A stretch of DNA of 64,000 nucleotides from Falsirhodobacter sp. alg1 (GCF_000739715.2 NZ_BBJC02000001.1:759315-823314), one strand, 5' to 3'. Shown: positions 34,102-46,621, numbered from the stretch's first letter. A program made the numbers and translations. The notes: generated by a model from the sequence alone, not told the origin.

Positions 34102-35303
34102 CAGATTTCCCCTTTGGCAGCCAGACGGAGCGTATCGGTCAGCTGTGCCAGATCGCTGCGCAGCTCTGCGATGCTTTCCTGCCGGCCCACGGACATATCC
34201 TCCATCATCCGCAGCAGATGCGTATCGATGGAACGCAGCCGCGCGCGATATTCCGCATCGGCATGGGGCGCATCCTTGGCCGCAGAGATTTCCATGGCAT
34301 CGGCCATACGGGCCTGGCCTTCGGCGATGCGGGCAAGGGCGGCGGTTTGCTGGTCGGCCATATGGGTATGCGCGCTATCCTGCGCCTCCATCCGTTTCAA
34401 CAGCCCGCCAATGGCTTCGGTCAGCTGGATGGAACGGTCATCGCTGGCGCGGCGTCCTGCTTCGGATTGCGCGAACAACTCCTGTATCTCGTCCATCTGC
34501 GCGCTCATCTGGTCCAGCACGCCGGCCACGCTGGCATCTTCGCCATCCGCAAAACCAAGGCGGGTGATCGAGGACAGCCATTCTTCCAGCTCCTGATGGA
34601 ACCGTGTCTGGGAGTGGGAGGCAAAAAGGGCAAGAAGGCCCACGGCCAAAGAACCGGCCAGCCCCAGAAGCGAGGAGGAGAACGCCGTTCCCATGCCGCC
34701 AAGCTGGTTTTGCAGGCCGGTCATCAACTGACCCAGAACATCGGCGCCATTGGTTGGTGCCCCATCCGTCGGGGCCAGACTGCGAATCGTTTCCACAAGT
34801 GCAGGAACCGTTGTCGCCAGTCCGTAGAATGTCCCCAGAAGACCCAGAAAGATCAGCAGACTGCCCAGATAATGGCTGATCTCACGGGATTCATCCAGAC
34901 GAGAGCCTACGGAATCGAGGATAGACCGCGACGAGCTGGCCGAGATGCGGCTGCTGGCCGAACGCGATTGCAGCAAGGTGGCCAGCGGCAGCAGCATTGC
35001 AGGCGGTTCGGCCTGTACCCCTTTGCGCTGCACGAATGCCTCGATCCACGTGATGGACTGCATCAACCGCACCACGCTGGCAAAACAGGTACCCACCCCG
35101 ATCACGAAAACCAGCGTGATGAATCCGTTCAACCACTTCTTGGCCAGAAACAACGGCAGAAGATGCGGAGCGGTCAGGGCTGCGCCCAGAACCACCAGCA
35201 GGGTAATGACAGCCATAACCAAAAGCTGGCGCAACGGTTGGGTGAATACTTTGCCGGGACGGATGATCGGGCCGGGGCGGAGGGCAGTAAGGGATTTTTC
35301 CAC
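34101..35303 (-). CDS. MotA/TolQ/ExbB-like proton channel family protein
   Basis: 400 residues with about four membrane segments: LLVMAVITLLVVLGAAL, GFITLVFVIGVGTCFASVV, SLLIFLGLLGTFYGLATTV and FSSSLLGLAGSLAVGLLALF. The last two match the conserved MotA/TolQ/ExbB pore helices (LLGTFYGL, SSLLGLAGSL). The C-terminal 150 residues are cytoplasmic and helical. The start is GTG at 35303. Stop and start of the next gene overlap by one base, so the channel and its OmpA-like partner are made together. It is not part of a tol-pal, exb or flagellar operon. Confidence 0.82.
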   Translation of the reverse strand: MEKSLTALRPGPIIRPGKVFTQPLRQLLVMAVITLLVVLGAALTAPHLLPLFLAKKWLNGFITLVFVIGVGTCFASVVRLMQSITWIEAFVQRKGVQAEPPAMLLPLATLLQSRSASSRISASSSRSILDSVGSRLDESREISHYLGSLLIFLGLLGTFYGLATTVPALVETIRSLAPTDGAPTNGADVLGQLMTGLQNQLGGMGTAFSSSLLGLAGSLAVGLLALFASHSQTRFHQELEEWLSSITRLGFADGEDASVAGVLDQMSAQMDEIQELFAQSEAGRRASDDRSIQLTEAIGGLLKRMEAQDSAHTHMADQQTAALARIAEGQARMADAMEISAAKDAPHADAEYRARLRSIDTHLLRMMEDMSVGRQESIAELRSDLAQLTDTLRLAAKGEI

Positions 35304-35370
35304 GGGAAGGGGGCCTGTTCTCTCGGTTATTCGGGTTCACGATAGGCATGGTGCGACGATCTGCCAACCA

Positions 35371-35895
35371 TCAAGAAAGCCGTTGGCGCACTCGGTGCGC
35401 CAGATCATGCAAATCGGCATCTGGAATGCCCAGATTGTCCAGATGTGCGACGGTTGCGAACAGGTAATCGCGATTCGGGCCACGGGTGCCTGTGGCATGG
35501 GCAATCGCATCGGCCTGCTGTTCGATGGGCATCCGGCAATATTGGGGATGTGCGGGGGAAATCACATAGGTCACGGCCATTACCTGCGGGTCGGTCAATG
35601 GAACCTGTATTTCCACATAGGCGTCGGAAATAAGCTCCCGTTCGCGCAGCGCGGCCAGGGCGGCAGCCTCTTGCCCCTTGGCCACCAGAAACGCCACGCC
35701 CCGGCAGAACGCGTCCGGGGCATGATCCAGTGCCAGCACCAACCCGGGATGTTCCCGCGTTCCGCGATAATGCCAAGAGGCCATGCAGAAACTGCGTTGC
35801 CACCCGTCCAGCCGTGCAGTCACCTGCCGCTCCACCTCGAAGCAGGGGGCCCATATCAGCGAGCCATAGCCGAAGACCCACATCCGTTCTGTCAT
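35371..35895 (-). CDS. chaC: Gamma-glutamylcyclotransferase (ChaC family)
   Basis: 174 residues. The N-terminal WVFGYGSLIWAPCFEVE is the BtrG/ChaC substrate-binding loop, followed by MASWHYRGTREHPGLVLALD. The acid residue in LRERELISDAYVEIQVPL is the catalytic Glu region. Members degrade glutathione to 5-oxoproline and Cys-Gly. Cytoplasmic. No operon partner; gshB and gloB elsewhere in the window belong to the same thiol metabolism. Confidence 0.9.
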   Translation of the reverse strand: MTERMWVFGYGSLIWAPCFEVERQVTARLDGWQRSFCMASWHYRGTREHPGLVLALDHAPDAFCRGVAFLVAKGQEAAALAALRERELISDAYVEIQVPLTDPQVMAVTYVISPAHPQYCRMPIEQQADAIAHATGTRGPNRDYLFATVAHLDNLGIPDADLHDLAHRVRQRLS

Positions 35896-35959
35896 CTGCT
35901 GGCCCTTCCATCCCGTCGGGGGTATGCATTCGGGCTATCGTTGCGAGGGAGCAATTTCA

Positions 35960-36901
35960 ATGCGGGTTCTGATCCGGATCATCGTCGTTTTGGCCGTGCT
36001 GTTCTGTGGCTACTGGTTTGCCGGTGCCCATCTATTCGAGCGCGGGGTGCAGCGGTGGCTGACTGCCCAGCAGCAGGAGGGGCGGGTGGCCGAGGCGCAG
36101 GACCTGACGGTCAGCGGTTTCCCGACAGAATTCCGGGGAAGCGCCGGTCAGGTGGCCATCCTTGATCCGGACAGCGGGTATGGCTGGCAGGCAAACGGTC
36201 CGACTGTGGCGATGCCCAGCTGGTGGCCGCTGCAGGTGAACGTGGCCTTGCCCGAAAAGCAGGTGATCGAAACGCCGACGGGCCAGATCGACCTTAGTGC
36301 AGAAGACATGACGGGGCGCATCGATCTGGGCTTCGATCTGGCACCCCGGCACCTTCTGGCACAAAGCGGACCGCTGCGGGCCGAGATGGCCGCAGGTGCG
36401 CTGACTGCGGACTCCCTGCGATATGAAAGCGATGGCGGCAATGGCCGCCTGCACCATGTGACCATGAACGGCACCGGCATGGGGTTGAATGTGGCCCCGT
36501 TGGACCTGACAGGCGGCACACTGGATGTGGATGCCGATGTGACGCTGGCAGAGCAGCTGGATGACCTGCCGGATGCCGTTGGCGTGGGCATAGATACGAT
36601 TCTGCTGCGCGAGGCCCGGCTGCAGTTTGACGGTTTTGCGGTCAAGGCTTCGGGCACGGTTGTTTCCGACGGTCGCGGGTTTGCTGCGGGGGATGTTACG
36701 CTGCAACTGACAGGATGGGCCGCCGCCCTAGAGGTCGCGCGGAATGCGGGCCTGATCGAGGCGCATCAGGCCGACACGCTGGAGGGTGGACTGCGCCTGA
36801 TGTCCGGTGGTGGGGATACGGTAGAGCTGCCCCTGACCCTGTCGGGTGGTGTGGTACGATTTGGCCCCTTCCCGCTGGGGGCGGCACCTCGCATGCGTTG
36901 A
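35960..36901 (+). CDS. DUF2125 family protein
   Basis: 313 residues. An N-terminal signal/anchor (RVLIRIIVVLAVLFCGYWFAG) is followed by HLFERGVQRWLTAQQQEGR and VSGFPTEFRG, then beta-rich repeats (TADSLRYESDGGNG, GGTLDVDADVTLAEQL). This pattern matches DUF2125, a proteobacterial envelope family distantly AsmA-like; no activity is known. ATG at 35960 is preceded by GAGGGA. It is divergent from chaC and followed by a terminator shared with clpA. Confidence 0.78.
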   Translation: MRVLIRIIVVLAVLFCGYWFAGAHLFERGVQRWLTAQQQEGRVAEAQDLTVSGFPTEFRGSAGQVAILDPDSGYGWQANGPTVAMPSWWPLQVNVALPEKQVIETPTGQIDLSAEDMTGRIDLGFDLAPRHLLAQSGPLRAEMAAGALTADSLRYESDGGNGRLHHVTMNGTGMGLNVAPLDLTGGTLDVDADVTLAEQLDDLPDAVGVGIDTILLREARLQFDGFAVKASGTVVSDGRGFAAGDVTLQLTGWAAALEVARNAGLIEAHQADTLEGGLRLMSGGGDTVELPLTLSGGVVRFGPFPLGAAPRMR

Positions 36902-36995
36902 GGCTTTGGGCCCATATGTCCGGGGTAGGAAGCCATGGTGGCCATATGCCGGACGAGAGCAGATACCGGACGCGATCAGCACGACGGCTAATATA

Positions 36996-37025
36996 AAAAG
37001 GCCCCCGAGCGGGGGCCTTTTCTTT
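36996..37025. terminator. Bidirectional Rho-independent terminator
   Basis: Arms AAAAGGCCCCC (36996-37006) and GGGGGCCTTTT (37011-37021), loop GAGC, T-rich on both strands. It serves convergent DUF2125 and clpA genes. Confidence 0.93.
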
Positions 37026-37028
37026 TCC

Positions 37029-39347
37029 TTATTCGGCGGTCAGCAGGGGCGGGCGCTGATTGGCGATGCGGCCCTTCAGCTCCTCGATCTCCAGCTCGAT
37101 CTTATCGTCCTTGACAACAACCCGCACGACGCCGCCCTTGGTCAGCCTGCCGAACAGAAGTTCTTCGGCCAGCGGCTTTTTGACGTGTTCCTGAATGACA
37201 CGGCCAAGAGGGCGCGCCCCCATCCGGTCATCATAGCCCTTGTCACCCAGCCATTGGGCCGCCTCGGGCGACAGTTCGATATGGACGTTGCGATCGATAA
37301 GCTGCGCCTCAAGCTGCAGGACGAACTTCTCCACCACCTGCAGGATCGTATCCTTGGGCAGGGGAGCGAACGAGATGATCGCATCCAGACGGTTCCGGAA
37401 TTCCGGCGTGAAAATCCGTTCGATGGCAGCGGTATCCTCGCCCTCACGCTTGTCACGGCCAAAGCCGATTGCCGCCTTCTGCATGTCCGACGCGCCTGCG
37501 TTGGAGGTCATGATCAGGATCACGTTACGAAAATCCACCTGACGACCGTTGTGGTCGGTCAGCTTGCCGTGGTCCATCACCTGCAACAGGATGTTGTACA
37601 CATCGGGGTGTGCCTTTTCCATTTCGTCCAGCAGCAGAACGCAATGTGGATGCTGGTCCACGCCATCCGTCAACATGCCGCCCTGATCGAAGCCGACATA
37701 GCCCGGAGGGGCACCGATCAGCCGCGATACCGCATGCTTCTCCATGTATTCCGACATGTCGAAGCGCAGAAGCTCCACGCCTAGGGTGCTGGCAAGCTGT
37801 TTGGCCACCTCTGTCTTGCCCACACCGGTCGGGCCGGCGAACAGATAGTTGCCGATCGGCTTTTCCGGTTCCCGCAGGCCGGCACGGGCCAGCTTGATGG
37901 CAGACGACAGGGCCGTGATCGCATTGTCCTGACCGAAAACCACACGCTTCAGCGACGGCTCCAGATCGCGCAGCACCTCGGCATCGTCCTTGGAGACGTT
38001 TTTCGGCGGGATCCGGGCAATCTTCGCCACGACCGTTTCGATTTCCTTCACGCCAATGGTTTTGCGGCGTTTGGATTCGGCCACCAGATGCTGGGCAGCA
38101 CCGGCTTCATCGATCACGTCGATCGCCGAATCCGGCAGTTTGCGATCATTGATATACCGCGATGCCAGTTCGACGGCCGTCTTGATGGCGTCATTGGTAT
38201 AGCGGATATCGTGGTGGCCTTCGAAATGCGGCTTCAGACCCATCAGGATCTTGATGGCATCCGGCAGCGACGGCTCGTTCACATCGATCTTCTGGAACCG
38301 GCGGGCAAGGGCGCGGTCCTTTTCGAAATGCTGACGGAACTCCTTGTAGGTTGTGGAGCCCATGGTCCGCAGCTTGCCCCCGGCCAGGGCCGGTTTCAGC
38401 AGGTTGGAGGCATCCATAGCACCGCCGGATGTGGCACCCGCACCGATCACCGTGTGGATTTCATCAATGAACAGTACCGCGTTCGGATGATCTTCCATTT
38501 CCTTGACGACGGCCTTCAGGCGTTCCTCGAAATCACCGCGGTAACGGGTTCCGGCCAGAAGCGCCCCCATGTCGAGGGAATAGATGGTTGCCGGCGCAAG
38601 GATATCTGGAACCTGACCATTGATGATCTTCCAGGCAAGGCCCTCGGCAATCGCGGTTTTGCCCACACCGGGATCACCCACCAGCAGCGGGTTGTTCTTG
38701 CGGCGGCGGCACAGAACCTGGATGCAGCGTTCCACTTCGGCATCGCGGCCGATCAGCGGATCCACGTCCCCCTTGCGGGCCTTTACGTTCAGATCTACGC
38801 AGTATTTCGACAGTGCGGATTCCTTTGATTCGCCAGCTTCGGCCTTTGGCGTCTCGTGGTGGTCATCATCCGAGCCCGAAAGATCGCGTTGTTCGCCATA
38901 GGCCGGATCCTTGGCCACGCCATGTGCAATGAAGTTCACGGCGTCATAGCGGGTCATGTCCTGCTCTTGCAGGAAGTAGGCGGCATTCGATTCGCGCTCG
39001 GCAAAGATCGCGACCAGCACGTTCGCGCCCGTCACCTCGGTCCGTCCCGAGGATTGCACATGGATCGCCGCGCGCTGGATCACGCGCTGGAATGCAGCGG
39101 TCGGTACCGCTTCGGAGCCTTCGACCGTGGTGACCAAGGTCGACAGATCGTCATCGATGAATTCGACCAGCGTCTTGCGCAGTTCTTCCGTATCGACGGA
39201 GCATGCCTTCATGACGCGCGATGCGTCCGGTTCATCCAGCAGCGCCAGAAGCAGATGTTCCAGCGTTGCCAGTTCATGGCGGCGGGCATTCGCAAGCGCC
39301 AAGGCGCCATGGATGGCTTGTTCGAGGGTGTTTGAGAACGATGGCAC
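37029..39347 (-). CDS. clpA: ATP-dependent Clp protease ATP-binding subunit ClpA
   Basis: 772-residue AAA+ unfoldase that feeds substrates to ClpP. The N-domain is [21 protein letters not shown] with [12 protein letters not shown]. The first AAA module has Walker [14 protein letters not shown], the second [14 protein letters not shown] with [14 protein letters not shown], and a C-terminal lid domain. The start is taken as GTG at 39347 (VPSFSNTLE), with AGGAG about 10 bases upstream. No clpS adaptor gene sits in the 166-base gap before it, where many bacteria have it; that gap holds no recognisable feature. The shared terminator follows. Confidence 0.96.
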   Translation of the reverse strand: MPSFSNTLEQAIHGALALANARRHELATLEHLLLALLDEPDASRVMKACSVDTEELRKTLVEFIDDDLSTLVTTVEGSEAVPTAAFQRVIQRAAIHVQSSGRTEVTGANVLVAIFAERESNAAYFLQEQDMTRYDAVNFIAHGVAKDPAYGEQRDLSGSDDDHHETPKAEAGESKESALSKYCVDLNVKARKGDVDPLIGRDAEVERCIQVLCRRRKNNPLLVGDPGVGKTAIAEGLAWKIINGQVPDILAPATIYSLDMGALLAGTRYRGDFEERLKAVVKEMEDHPNAVLFIDEIHTVIGAGATSGGAMDASNLLKPALAGGKLRTMGSTTYKEFRQHFEKDRALARRFQKIDVNEPSLPDAIKILMGLKPHFEGHHDIRYTNDAIKTAVELASRYINDRKLPDSAIDVIDEAGAAQHLVAESKRRKTIGVKEIETVVAKIARIPPKNVSKDDAEVLRDLEPSLKRVVFGQDNAITALSSAIKLARAGLREPEKPIGNYLFAGPTGVGKTEVAKQLASTLGVELLRFDMSEYMEKHAVSRLIGAPPGYVGFDQGGMLTDGVDQHPHCVLLLDEMEKAHPDVYNILLQVMDHGKLTDHNGRQVDFRNVILIMTSNAGASDMQKAAIGFGRDKREGEDTAAIERIFTPEFRNRLDAIISFAPLPKDTILQVVEKFVLQLEAQLIDRNVHIELSPEAAQWLGDKGYDDRMGARPLGRVIQEHVKKPLAEELLFGRLTKGGVVRVVVKDDKIELEIEELKGRIANQRPPLLTAE

Positions 39348-39513
39348 GGTGTGCTGCTCCTGTCTTGCGGGTCGGACACGCTGGGGGCGCATACGACCGT
39401 TGCCTCACCTTATAGAAGATCGGAACTTTGTCCCGCGCTTCAAGTGCGAATCCGACAGCGTGAACATTTCGCGTGTTTCTGCGACAAAATGTGAACGCCT
39501 GTTGCAACCCGGC

Positions 39514-40281
39514 TTAGAAATTGTCCTTCCGTGCGCGGAGTTCGGCGAAAACCTCGGCATCGGGCGCATCGGGCAATCCGACGGCGGCCTTCAACGCGGG
39601 CAATCCGGCGCGCAGGAACGGGTTGGTGGCCAATTCTTCGGCAAGGGTGGAGGGAACGGTGGGGCGGCTCTCACGGCGTGCCTTATCGGTTTCCTCGATA
39701 CGCGAGATAAGCGCTTCGTTTTCCGGTTCAAGGGTCAGCGCAAAGCGGAGGTTCGATTGTGTGTATTCATGCCCCGATGCCACCCTGGTTTCATGCGGCA
39801 GGGCCGACAGGCGTGTCAGGCTGTTCCACATCTGGGTCGGCGTCCCCTCGAACAGGCGCCCGCAGCCCCCGGCCATCAGGCTGTCGCCGGTAAAGACGTA
39901 ACCGGCATCGGGCATATGGAACGCGATATGGCCGACGGTATGGCCGGGCACGTCGATCACGCGTACAGGCGTGTGGCAGACCTCGAACACATCGCCATCG
40001 GCCACGGCCAGATCCAGTGCCGGCAGGCGCAATTCATCGGCAGCCGCGCCGATCACCTTTGCCCCGGTTGCCGCCTGCAGCTTCGGAAGCCCGTCGATAT
40101 GGTCGTTGTGGTGATGGGTCAGCAGGATATGCGACAGCGCCCATTCCCGTGCCGACAGCACCGCGATGATGGGGTTAGCCTCTGGCACATCGATGCAAAC
40201 CGTTTCCTTGGTTTCGGTATTGCGGACGAGGAAAGCATAGTTGTCGCGAAGGCAGGGAATGGTGATCAATTCTAGGGGCAT
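39514..40281 (-). CDS. gloB: Hydroxyacylglutathione hydrolase (glyoxalase II)
   Basis: 255 residues. Metallo-beta-lactamase motif THHHNDHIDG, DVPGHTVGHIAFH, FTGDSLMAGGCGRLFEG and SGHEYT. The C-terminal glyoxalase II domain is NLRFALTLEPENEAL with PSTLAEELATNPFLR. It hydrolyses S-lactoylglutathione to lactate and glutathione in methylglyoxal detoxification. It is divergent from the methyltransferase gene and upstream of clpA on the same strand. Confidence 0.95.
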   Translation of the reverse strand: MPLELITIPCLRDNYAFLVRNTETKETVCIDVPEANPIIAVLSAREWALSHILLTHHHNDHIDGLPKLQAATGAKVIGAAADELRLPALDLAVADGDVFEVCHTPVRVIDVPGHTVGHIAFHMPDAGYVFTGDSLMAGGCGRLFEGTPTQMWNSLTRLSALPHETRVASGHEYTQSNLRFALTLEPENEALISRIEETDKARRESRPTVPSTLAEELATNPFLRAGLPALKAAVGLPDAPDAEVFAELRARKDNF

Positions 40282-40344
40282 GGCTTTTCTCTCCGGCTGA
40301 ACCTAAGCTTCAACGACAATATGTGACATAATGATCCCGGTGAA

Positions 40345-41115
40345 ATGTATCTAGACGTTCTGGACCTGCGAAATTTCTACTACCGCACGCAATTGGGGCG
40401 TGTGGCGCAGCGTGCCATCCGGGACAAGGTCGTGGAGATATGGCCCGAGGCCAAGGGGCAGACCGTTGCTGGCTTCGGCTTTGCCGTGCCGCTGCTGCGC
40501 CCCTATCTGGCCGAGGCGCGGCGGGTCATCGGGCTGATGCCGGGGCCGCAGGGCGTGATGCCATGGCCCGCCGGCATGGAGAACGTATCCGTTCTGACCG
40601 AAGAGGGGGCCTGGCCGCTGGAAACCGGAATGGTGGACAAGCTCGTGGTCCTGCACGGGTTGGAGCCGTCGGACAATCAGGCCGACGTACTGGACGAATG
40701 CTGGCGTGTGCTGGGGCCGGGGGGAAGGGCGCTGTTCATCGTGCCGAACCGTTCGGGGTTATGGGCACGGACCGAACGCACGCCCTTCGGGTTCGGCCGC
40801 CCCTATTCGGCGAACCAGCTGGAAGCGCAACTGCGCCGCCATTCCTTCGTGCCGGAGCGGGCAGTGCCCGCCCTGTTTGCCCCGCCGTCCCATCGCCGGT
40901 TCTGGTTGCGCACATCCGGCATCATCGAGAGTGCGGGGCGCAGGCTTGCCCCTTGGTTTGCGGGGGGCGTCGTGATCGTGGAAGTGTCAAAGCAGGTCTA
41001 TGCGCCGCGCAAGCCCGGCCTCAAGGCAGCGGTCCGTCGACCGCTGCGCGCGCTGGAAGGGGCGACCCAGCCCGCAGCCCTGCCAAGCCCCCGATATTGC
41101 CGGAACCTGCGGTGA
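40345..41115 (+). CDS. Class I SAM-dependent methyltransferase
   Basis: 256 residues. Reads [22 protein letters not shown] at the N-terminus, then a degenerate SAM-binding loop ([19 protein letters not shown]) and the conserved late strand of methyltransferase domain 11 ([20 protein letters not shown]). This is the protein commonly found beside gloB in Rhodobacteraceae. The substrate is unknown. The glycine-rich loop is weaker than usual (GFGFA), so activity is not certain. Divergent from gloB with a 63-base gap. Confidence 0.75.
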   Translation: MYLDVLDLRNFYYRTQLGRVAQRAIRDKVVEIWPEAKGQTVAGFGFAVPLLRPYLAEARRVIGLMPGPQGVMPWPAGMENVSVLTEEGAWPLETGMVDKLVVLHGLEPSDNQADVLDECWRVLGPGGRALFIVPNRSGLWARTERTPFGFGRPYSANQLEAQLRRHSFVPERAVPALFAPPSHRRFWLRTSGIIESAGRRLAPWFAGGVVIVEVSKQVYAPRKPGLKAAVRRPLRALEGATQPAALPSPRYCRNLR

Positions 41116-41308
41116 GACATATTGCCGCGATAGAGGTTTTGTCGGGAAAGATGCAGCCATAATTGCGCGTTAACTGCGGCTTCACAGTTGCGGCAATGGA
41201 TTTGCTCTGCTAAACGAACGCCGAATTGATATACATAACTATTGTATAAATGAACGGCCGCCATGGCATCGTTTTTGTGCGACATGGCCAAGCATCGAAA
41301 GGGTTGAA
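41116..41308. other. Upstream region of the F1 ATP synthase operon
   Basis: 193 bases before atpH. The part at 41225-41250 is distinctly AT-rich (contains TATACA and TATAAA) and probably holds the operon promoter, but I cannot place a convincing -35. No ORF or RNA gene seen. GAAAGGG just before the GTG start of atpH is the ribosome-binding site. Confidence 0.45.
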
Positions 41309-41869
41309 GTGTCTGAACCAGCCTCGATTTCCTCCGGTATCGCAGTGCGCTACGCGACAGCCGTGTTCGAACTGGCCAAGGACGCATCCGCGATCCCTGC
41401 GCTTGAATCCGACATTGACGCGCTTGAGGGCGCGCTGGAAAGCAGTGCCGACCTGCGCAACCTGCTGACCTCGCCCGTCTATACACGGGCAGAGCAGGAA
41501 GCCGGTATCGCGGGTGTGGCAAAGGCGATGGGCCTGACGGACCTGACGGCGCATACCCTGCGCATCATGGCCCAGAAGCGGCGCCTGTTCGCATTGCCGC
41601 GTGTGATCGCACGGCTGCGTCTGATGATTTCCGAGGATCGTGGCGAAGTTCTGGCCGAGGTAACCTCGGCCACGCCGCTGACCCCTGCACAGGCAACCCG
41701 TCTGGCGGAAACGCTGAAGGCGAAGGCCGGCAAGCAAGTAATACTGAAAACCGCTGTCGATGAAACACTCATCGGCGGTCTCGTTGTAAAGCTCGGCTCG
41801 ACCATGATCGATACCTCGATCCGCTCGAAGCTCGCGTCTCTCCAGAATACCATGAAAGAGGTTGGATAA
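41309..41869 (+). CDS. atpH: ATP synthase F1 subunit delta
   Basis: 186 residues, the peripheral-stalk subunit linking F1 to the b subunits. OSCP/delta family features: [19 protein letters not shown] at the N-terminus, [17 protein letters not shown], and C-terminal [20 protein letters not shown] followed by KLASL. The start is GTG at 41309 with GAAAGGG upstream. First gene of atpHAGDC. TAATG overlap with atpA shows tight coupling. The F0 genes are not in the window. Confidence 0.95.
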   Translation: MSEPASISSGIAVRYATAVFELAKDASAIPALESDIDALEGALESSADLRNLLTSPVYTRAEQEAGIAGVAKAMGLTDLTAHTLRIMAQKRRLFALPRVIARLRLMISEDRGEVLAEVTSATPLTPAQATRLAETLKAKAGKQVILKTAVDETLIGGLVVKLGSTMIDTSIRSKLASLQNTMKEVG

Positions 41870-43407
41870 TGGCAATCCAGGCTGCTGAGATCTCTGCGAT
41901 CCTTAAAGAGCAGATCAAGAACTTTGGCCAGGATGCCGAAGTTGCGGAAGTTGGCCGCGTATTGTCGGTCGGCGACGGGATTGCCCGTGTGCACGGACTG
42001 GACGCGATCCAAGCCGGCGAAATGGTCGAATTCCCCGGCGGCGTGCGCGGCATGGCGCTGAACCTCGAGATCGACAACGTCGGTGTCGTGATCTTCGGTG
42101 ATGACCGTGGCATCAAAGAGGGCGATACCGTCAAGCGCACGAAATCCATCGTGGACGTGCCGGTCGGGAACGCGCTTCTGGGCCGTGTGGTCGATGCGCT
42201 CGGCAACCCGCTGGACGGCAAGGGTCCGATCGAGACAACCGAGCGTCGTGTTGCCGACGTGAAGGCGCCGGGCATCATTCCGCGTAAGGGTGTGCACGAG
42301 CCGATGGCAACGGGTATCAAATCCGTTGATGCGATGATCCCCGTTGGCCGCGGCCAACGCGAACTGATCATCGGTGACCGTCAGACAGGCAAGACCGCGA
42401 TCGCGCTCGACACGATCCTGAACCAGAAATCCTACAACGAAGCCGCTGGCGACGATGAAGGCAAGAAGCTGTATTGCGTCTATGTCGCGATCGGCCAGAA
42501 GCGTTCGACCGTTGCCCAGCTGGTGAAAAAGCTGGAAGAAACCGGCGCCATGGCCTATTCGATGGTCATCGCTGCGACGGCTTCGGATCCTGCGCCGATG
42601 CAATACCTTGCGCCCTATGCCGCAACGGCAATGGCAGAATTCTTCCGCGATAACGGCCGCCATGCGCTGATCGTCTATGATGATCTGTCGAAGCAGGCTG
42701 TTGCATACCGTCAGATGTCGCTGTTGCTGCGCCGTCCGCCGGGCCGTGAAGCCTATCCGGGAGACGTTTTCTACCTTCACTCCCGCCTGCTGGAGCGTTC
42801 GGCCAAGCTGAACGAGGATTTCGGTTCGGGCTCCCTTACGGCGCTGCCGATCATCGAAACCCAGGGCGGTGACGTTTCGGCGTTCATTCCGACCAACGTG
42901 ATCTCGATCACCGATGGTCAGATCTTCCTTGAGACGGAGCTGTTCTATCAGGGCATCCGTCCGGCGGTGAACACCGGCCTGTCCGTGTCGCGTGTGGGTT
43001 CGTCCGCACAGACCGATGCGATGAAGTCGGTTGCAGGCTCGATGAAGTTGGAGCTGGCGCAGTACCGTGAAATGGCTGCCTTCGCGCAGTTCGGTTCGGA
43101 CCTTGATGCGGCAACGCAGCAGCTTCTGAACCGCGGTGCCCGCCTGACCGAGCTGATGAAGCAACCGCAGTACTCGCCGCTGACAAACGCGGAAATCGTC
43201 TGCGTCATCTTCGCGGGGATCAAGGGCTATCTCGACAAGGTGGCCGTCAAGGATGTCACTCGTTTCGAGGCCGGTCTGCTCGCATTCCTGCGCAGCGACA
43301 AGAAGGACCTTCTTGCCGACATCACCAACAACGACCGCAAGGTCAAGGGTGAGCTGGAAGAGAAGATCCGCGCCGCGCTTGACGTTTTCGCCAAAGACTT
43401 CGCCTGA
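41869..43407 (+). CDS. atpA: ATP synthase F1 subunit alpha
   Basis: 512 residues, the standard length. Non-catalytic nucleotide-binding subunit: P-loop [48 protein letters not shown] and the alpha signature [18 protein letters not shown] with the arginine finger region. N-terminal [14 protein letters not shown] binds delta. Followed after 22 bases by atpG. Confidence 0.98.
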   Translation: MAIQAAEISAILKEQIKNFGQDAEVAEVGRVLSVGDGIARVHGLDAIQAGEMVEFPGGVRGMALNLEIDNVGVVIFGDDRGIKEGDTVKRTKSIVDVPVGNALLGRVVDALGNPLDGKGPIETTERRVADVKAPGIIPRKGVHEPMATGIKSVDAMIPVGRGQRELIIGDRQTGKTAIALDTILNQKSYNEAAGDDEGKKLYCVYVAIGQKRSTVAQLVKKLEETGAMAYSMVIAATASDPAPMQYLAPYAATAMAEFFRDNGRHALIVYDDLSKQAVAYRQMSLLLRRPPGREAYPGDVFYLHSRLLERSAKLNEDFGSGSLTALPIIETQGGDVSAFIPTNVISITDGQIFLETELFYQGIRPAVNTGLSVSRVGSSAQTDAMKSVAGSMKLELAQYREMAAFAQFGSDLDAATQQLLNRGARLTELMKQPQYSPLTNAEIVCVIFAGIKGYLDKVAVKDVTRFEAGLLAFLRSDKKDLLADITNNDRKVKGELEEKIRAALDVFAKDFA

Positions 43408-43429
43408 GGGCGGGGCAGGGAGGTAACAT

Positions 43430-45752
<2,323 letters not shown>

Positions 45753-45761
45753 GGGGGTATC

Positions 45762-46160
45762 ATGGCCGATACCCTCCAATTTGATCTTGTGACCCCGGAA
45801 CGGAAGCTTGCTTCCGTTCCTGCAACCGAGGTTCAGATCCCGGGGACCGAGGGTGACATGACGGTGATGGCGGGGCATATGCCCCTGGTCACCAGCCTGC
45901 GGCCCGGCATTCTGAGGGTTGTCGGACCGACAGGTCATCTGAACTTTGCGGTAACAGGCGGCTTTGCCGAAACGGCAGGTCCGTCGCTTTCGGTTCTGGC
46001 CGAATATGCGATCCCGGTAGAAGATACGACCAAGACCATCTTCGACGAGCTGGTTGCCGAAGCAGAAAGCCTTGCAGAAGTAGCACTTCCCGAAGATCGG
46101 GCCGCTGCCGACAAGAAGGTCAATGACATGATTGCGCTTCGGGCTGCAGCCGGTCACTAA
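45762..46160 (+). CDS. atpC: ATP synthase F1 subunit epsilon
   Basis: 132 residues. N-terminal beta-sandwich FDLVTPERKLASVPATEVQ, GDMTVMAGHMPLVTSLRPG and VTGGFAETAGPSLSVLAE, followed by a short C-terminal helical part. It regulates and couples F1 to the c-ring. Last gene of the operon; an intrinsic terminator begins 23 bases after the stop. Confidence 0.95.
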   Translation: MADTLQFDLVTPERKLASVPATEVQIPGTEGDMTVMAGHMPLVTSLRPGILRVVGPTGHLNFAVTGGFAETAGPSLSVLAEYAIPVEDTTKTIFDELVAEAESLAEVALPEDRAAADKKVNDMIALRAAAGH

Positions 46161-46182
46161 TCTTGCGATAAATCAGTTAAAT

Positions 46183-46211
46183 AGGCCCCGGATTTGTTCT
46201 GGGGCCTTTTT
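46183..46211 (+). terminator. Rho-independent terminator of the atp operon
   Basis: Arms AGGCCCC (46183-46189) and GGGGCCT (46201-46207), 11-base loop, followed by TTTT. Confidence 0.87.
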
Positions 46212-46265
46212 AATGCCAAAGCGCATGTTATACCTTTGTAACACCTCTAAAAATGCGCATCTGGA

Positions 46266-46619
46266 ATGATATACATACGCTCTGCCTCATCGATCGCTAT
46301 TGCTCAGGGAACAAAGGTCCTTTTCTCCGACTTTGCTGATGGTGGTGACATGTGGACGGGGAATGGCCCACGAGAACGGCGCCATGCCATTGTGTTCGAT
46401 GACCAGTTTCGCGAACCACCTTCGATGATGGTTTCAATCTCTATGTGGGATATGGGCCCGGATACGCCTGCGCGCGGCGATATCATGGCGGAAAATGTTA
46501 CCAAACGGGGCTTCGATCTGGTGTTCCGCACGTGGTCCGACACGCGTGTTGCGCGTATCCGCGCCGATTGGACTGCCATCGGCGCGGTTGTTTCTGATGA
46601 CGATTGGGACGTCGAATAA
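46266..46619 (+). CDS. H-type lectin domain protein
   Basis: 117 residues, nearly all one H-type lectin domain as in Helix agglutinin and discoidin: GTKVLFSDFADGGDMWTGNG, the strand VFDDQFREPPSMMVSISMWD, then AENVTKRGFDLVFRTWSDTR and VARIRADWTAIG. The family binds carbohydrates such as GalNAc in eukaryotes; bacterial members are uncharacterised. No signal peptide is visible, so it seems cytoplasmic unless exported another way. ATG at 46266 has no strong ribosome-binding site. It follows the atp terminator and converges on prs with a two-base gap. Confidence 0.8.
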   Translation: MIYIRSASSIAIAQGTKVLFSDFADGGDMWTGNGPRERRHAIVFDDQFREPPSMMVSISMWDMGPDTPARGDIMAENVTKRGFDLVFRTWSDTRVARIRADWTAIGAVVSDDDWDVE

Positions 46620-46621
46620 CC

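Noticed and set aside
32557-35303. Zorya defence system (ZorAB-like pair)
   Set aside because: Both motor-type proteins are present, but no ZorC/D/E helicase, nuclease or EH-signature gene lies nearby; neighbours are metabolic and envelope genes. Kept only as an analogy.
33145-35345. Long plus-strand frames of 483 and 628 codons
   Set aside because: Antisense to the MotA/ExbB-like and OmpA-like genes, whose membrane and OmpA motifs are clear.
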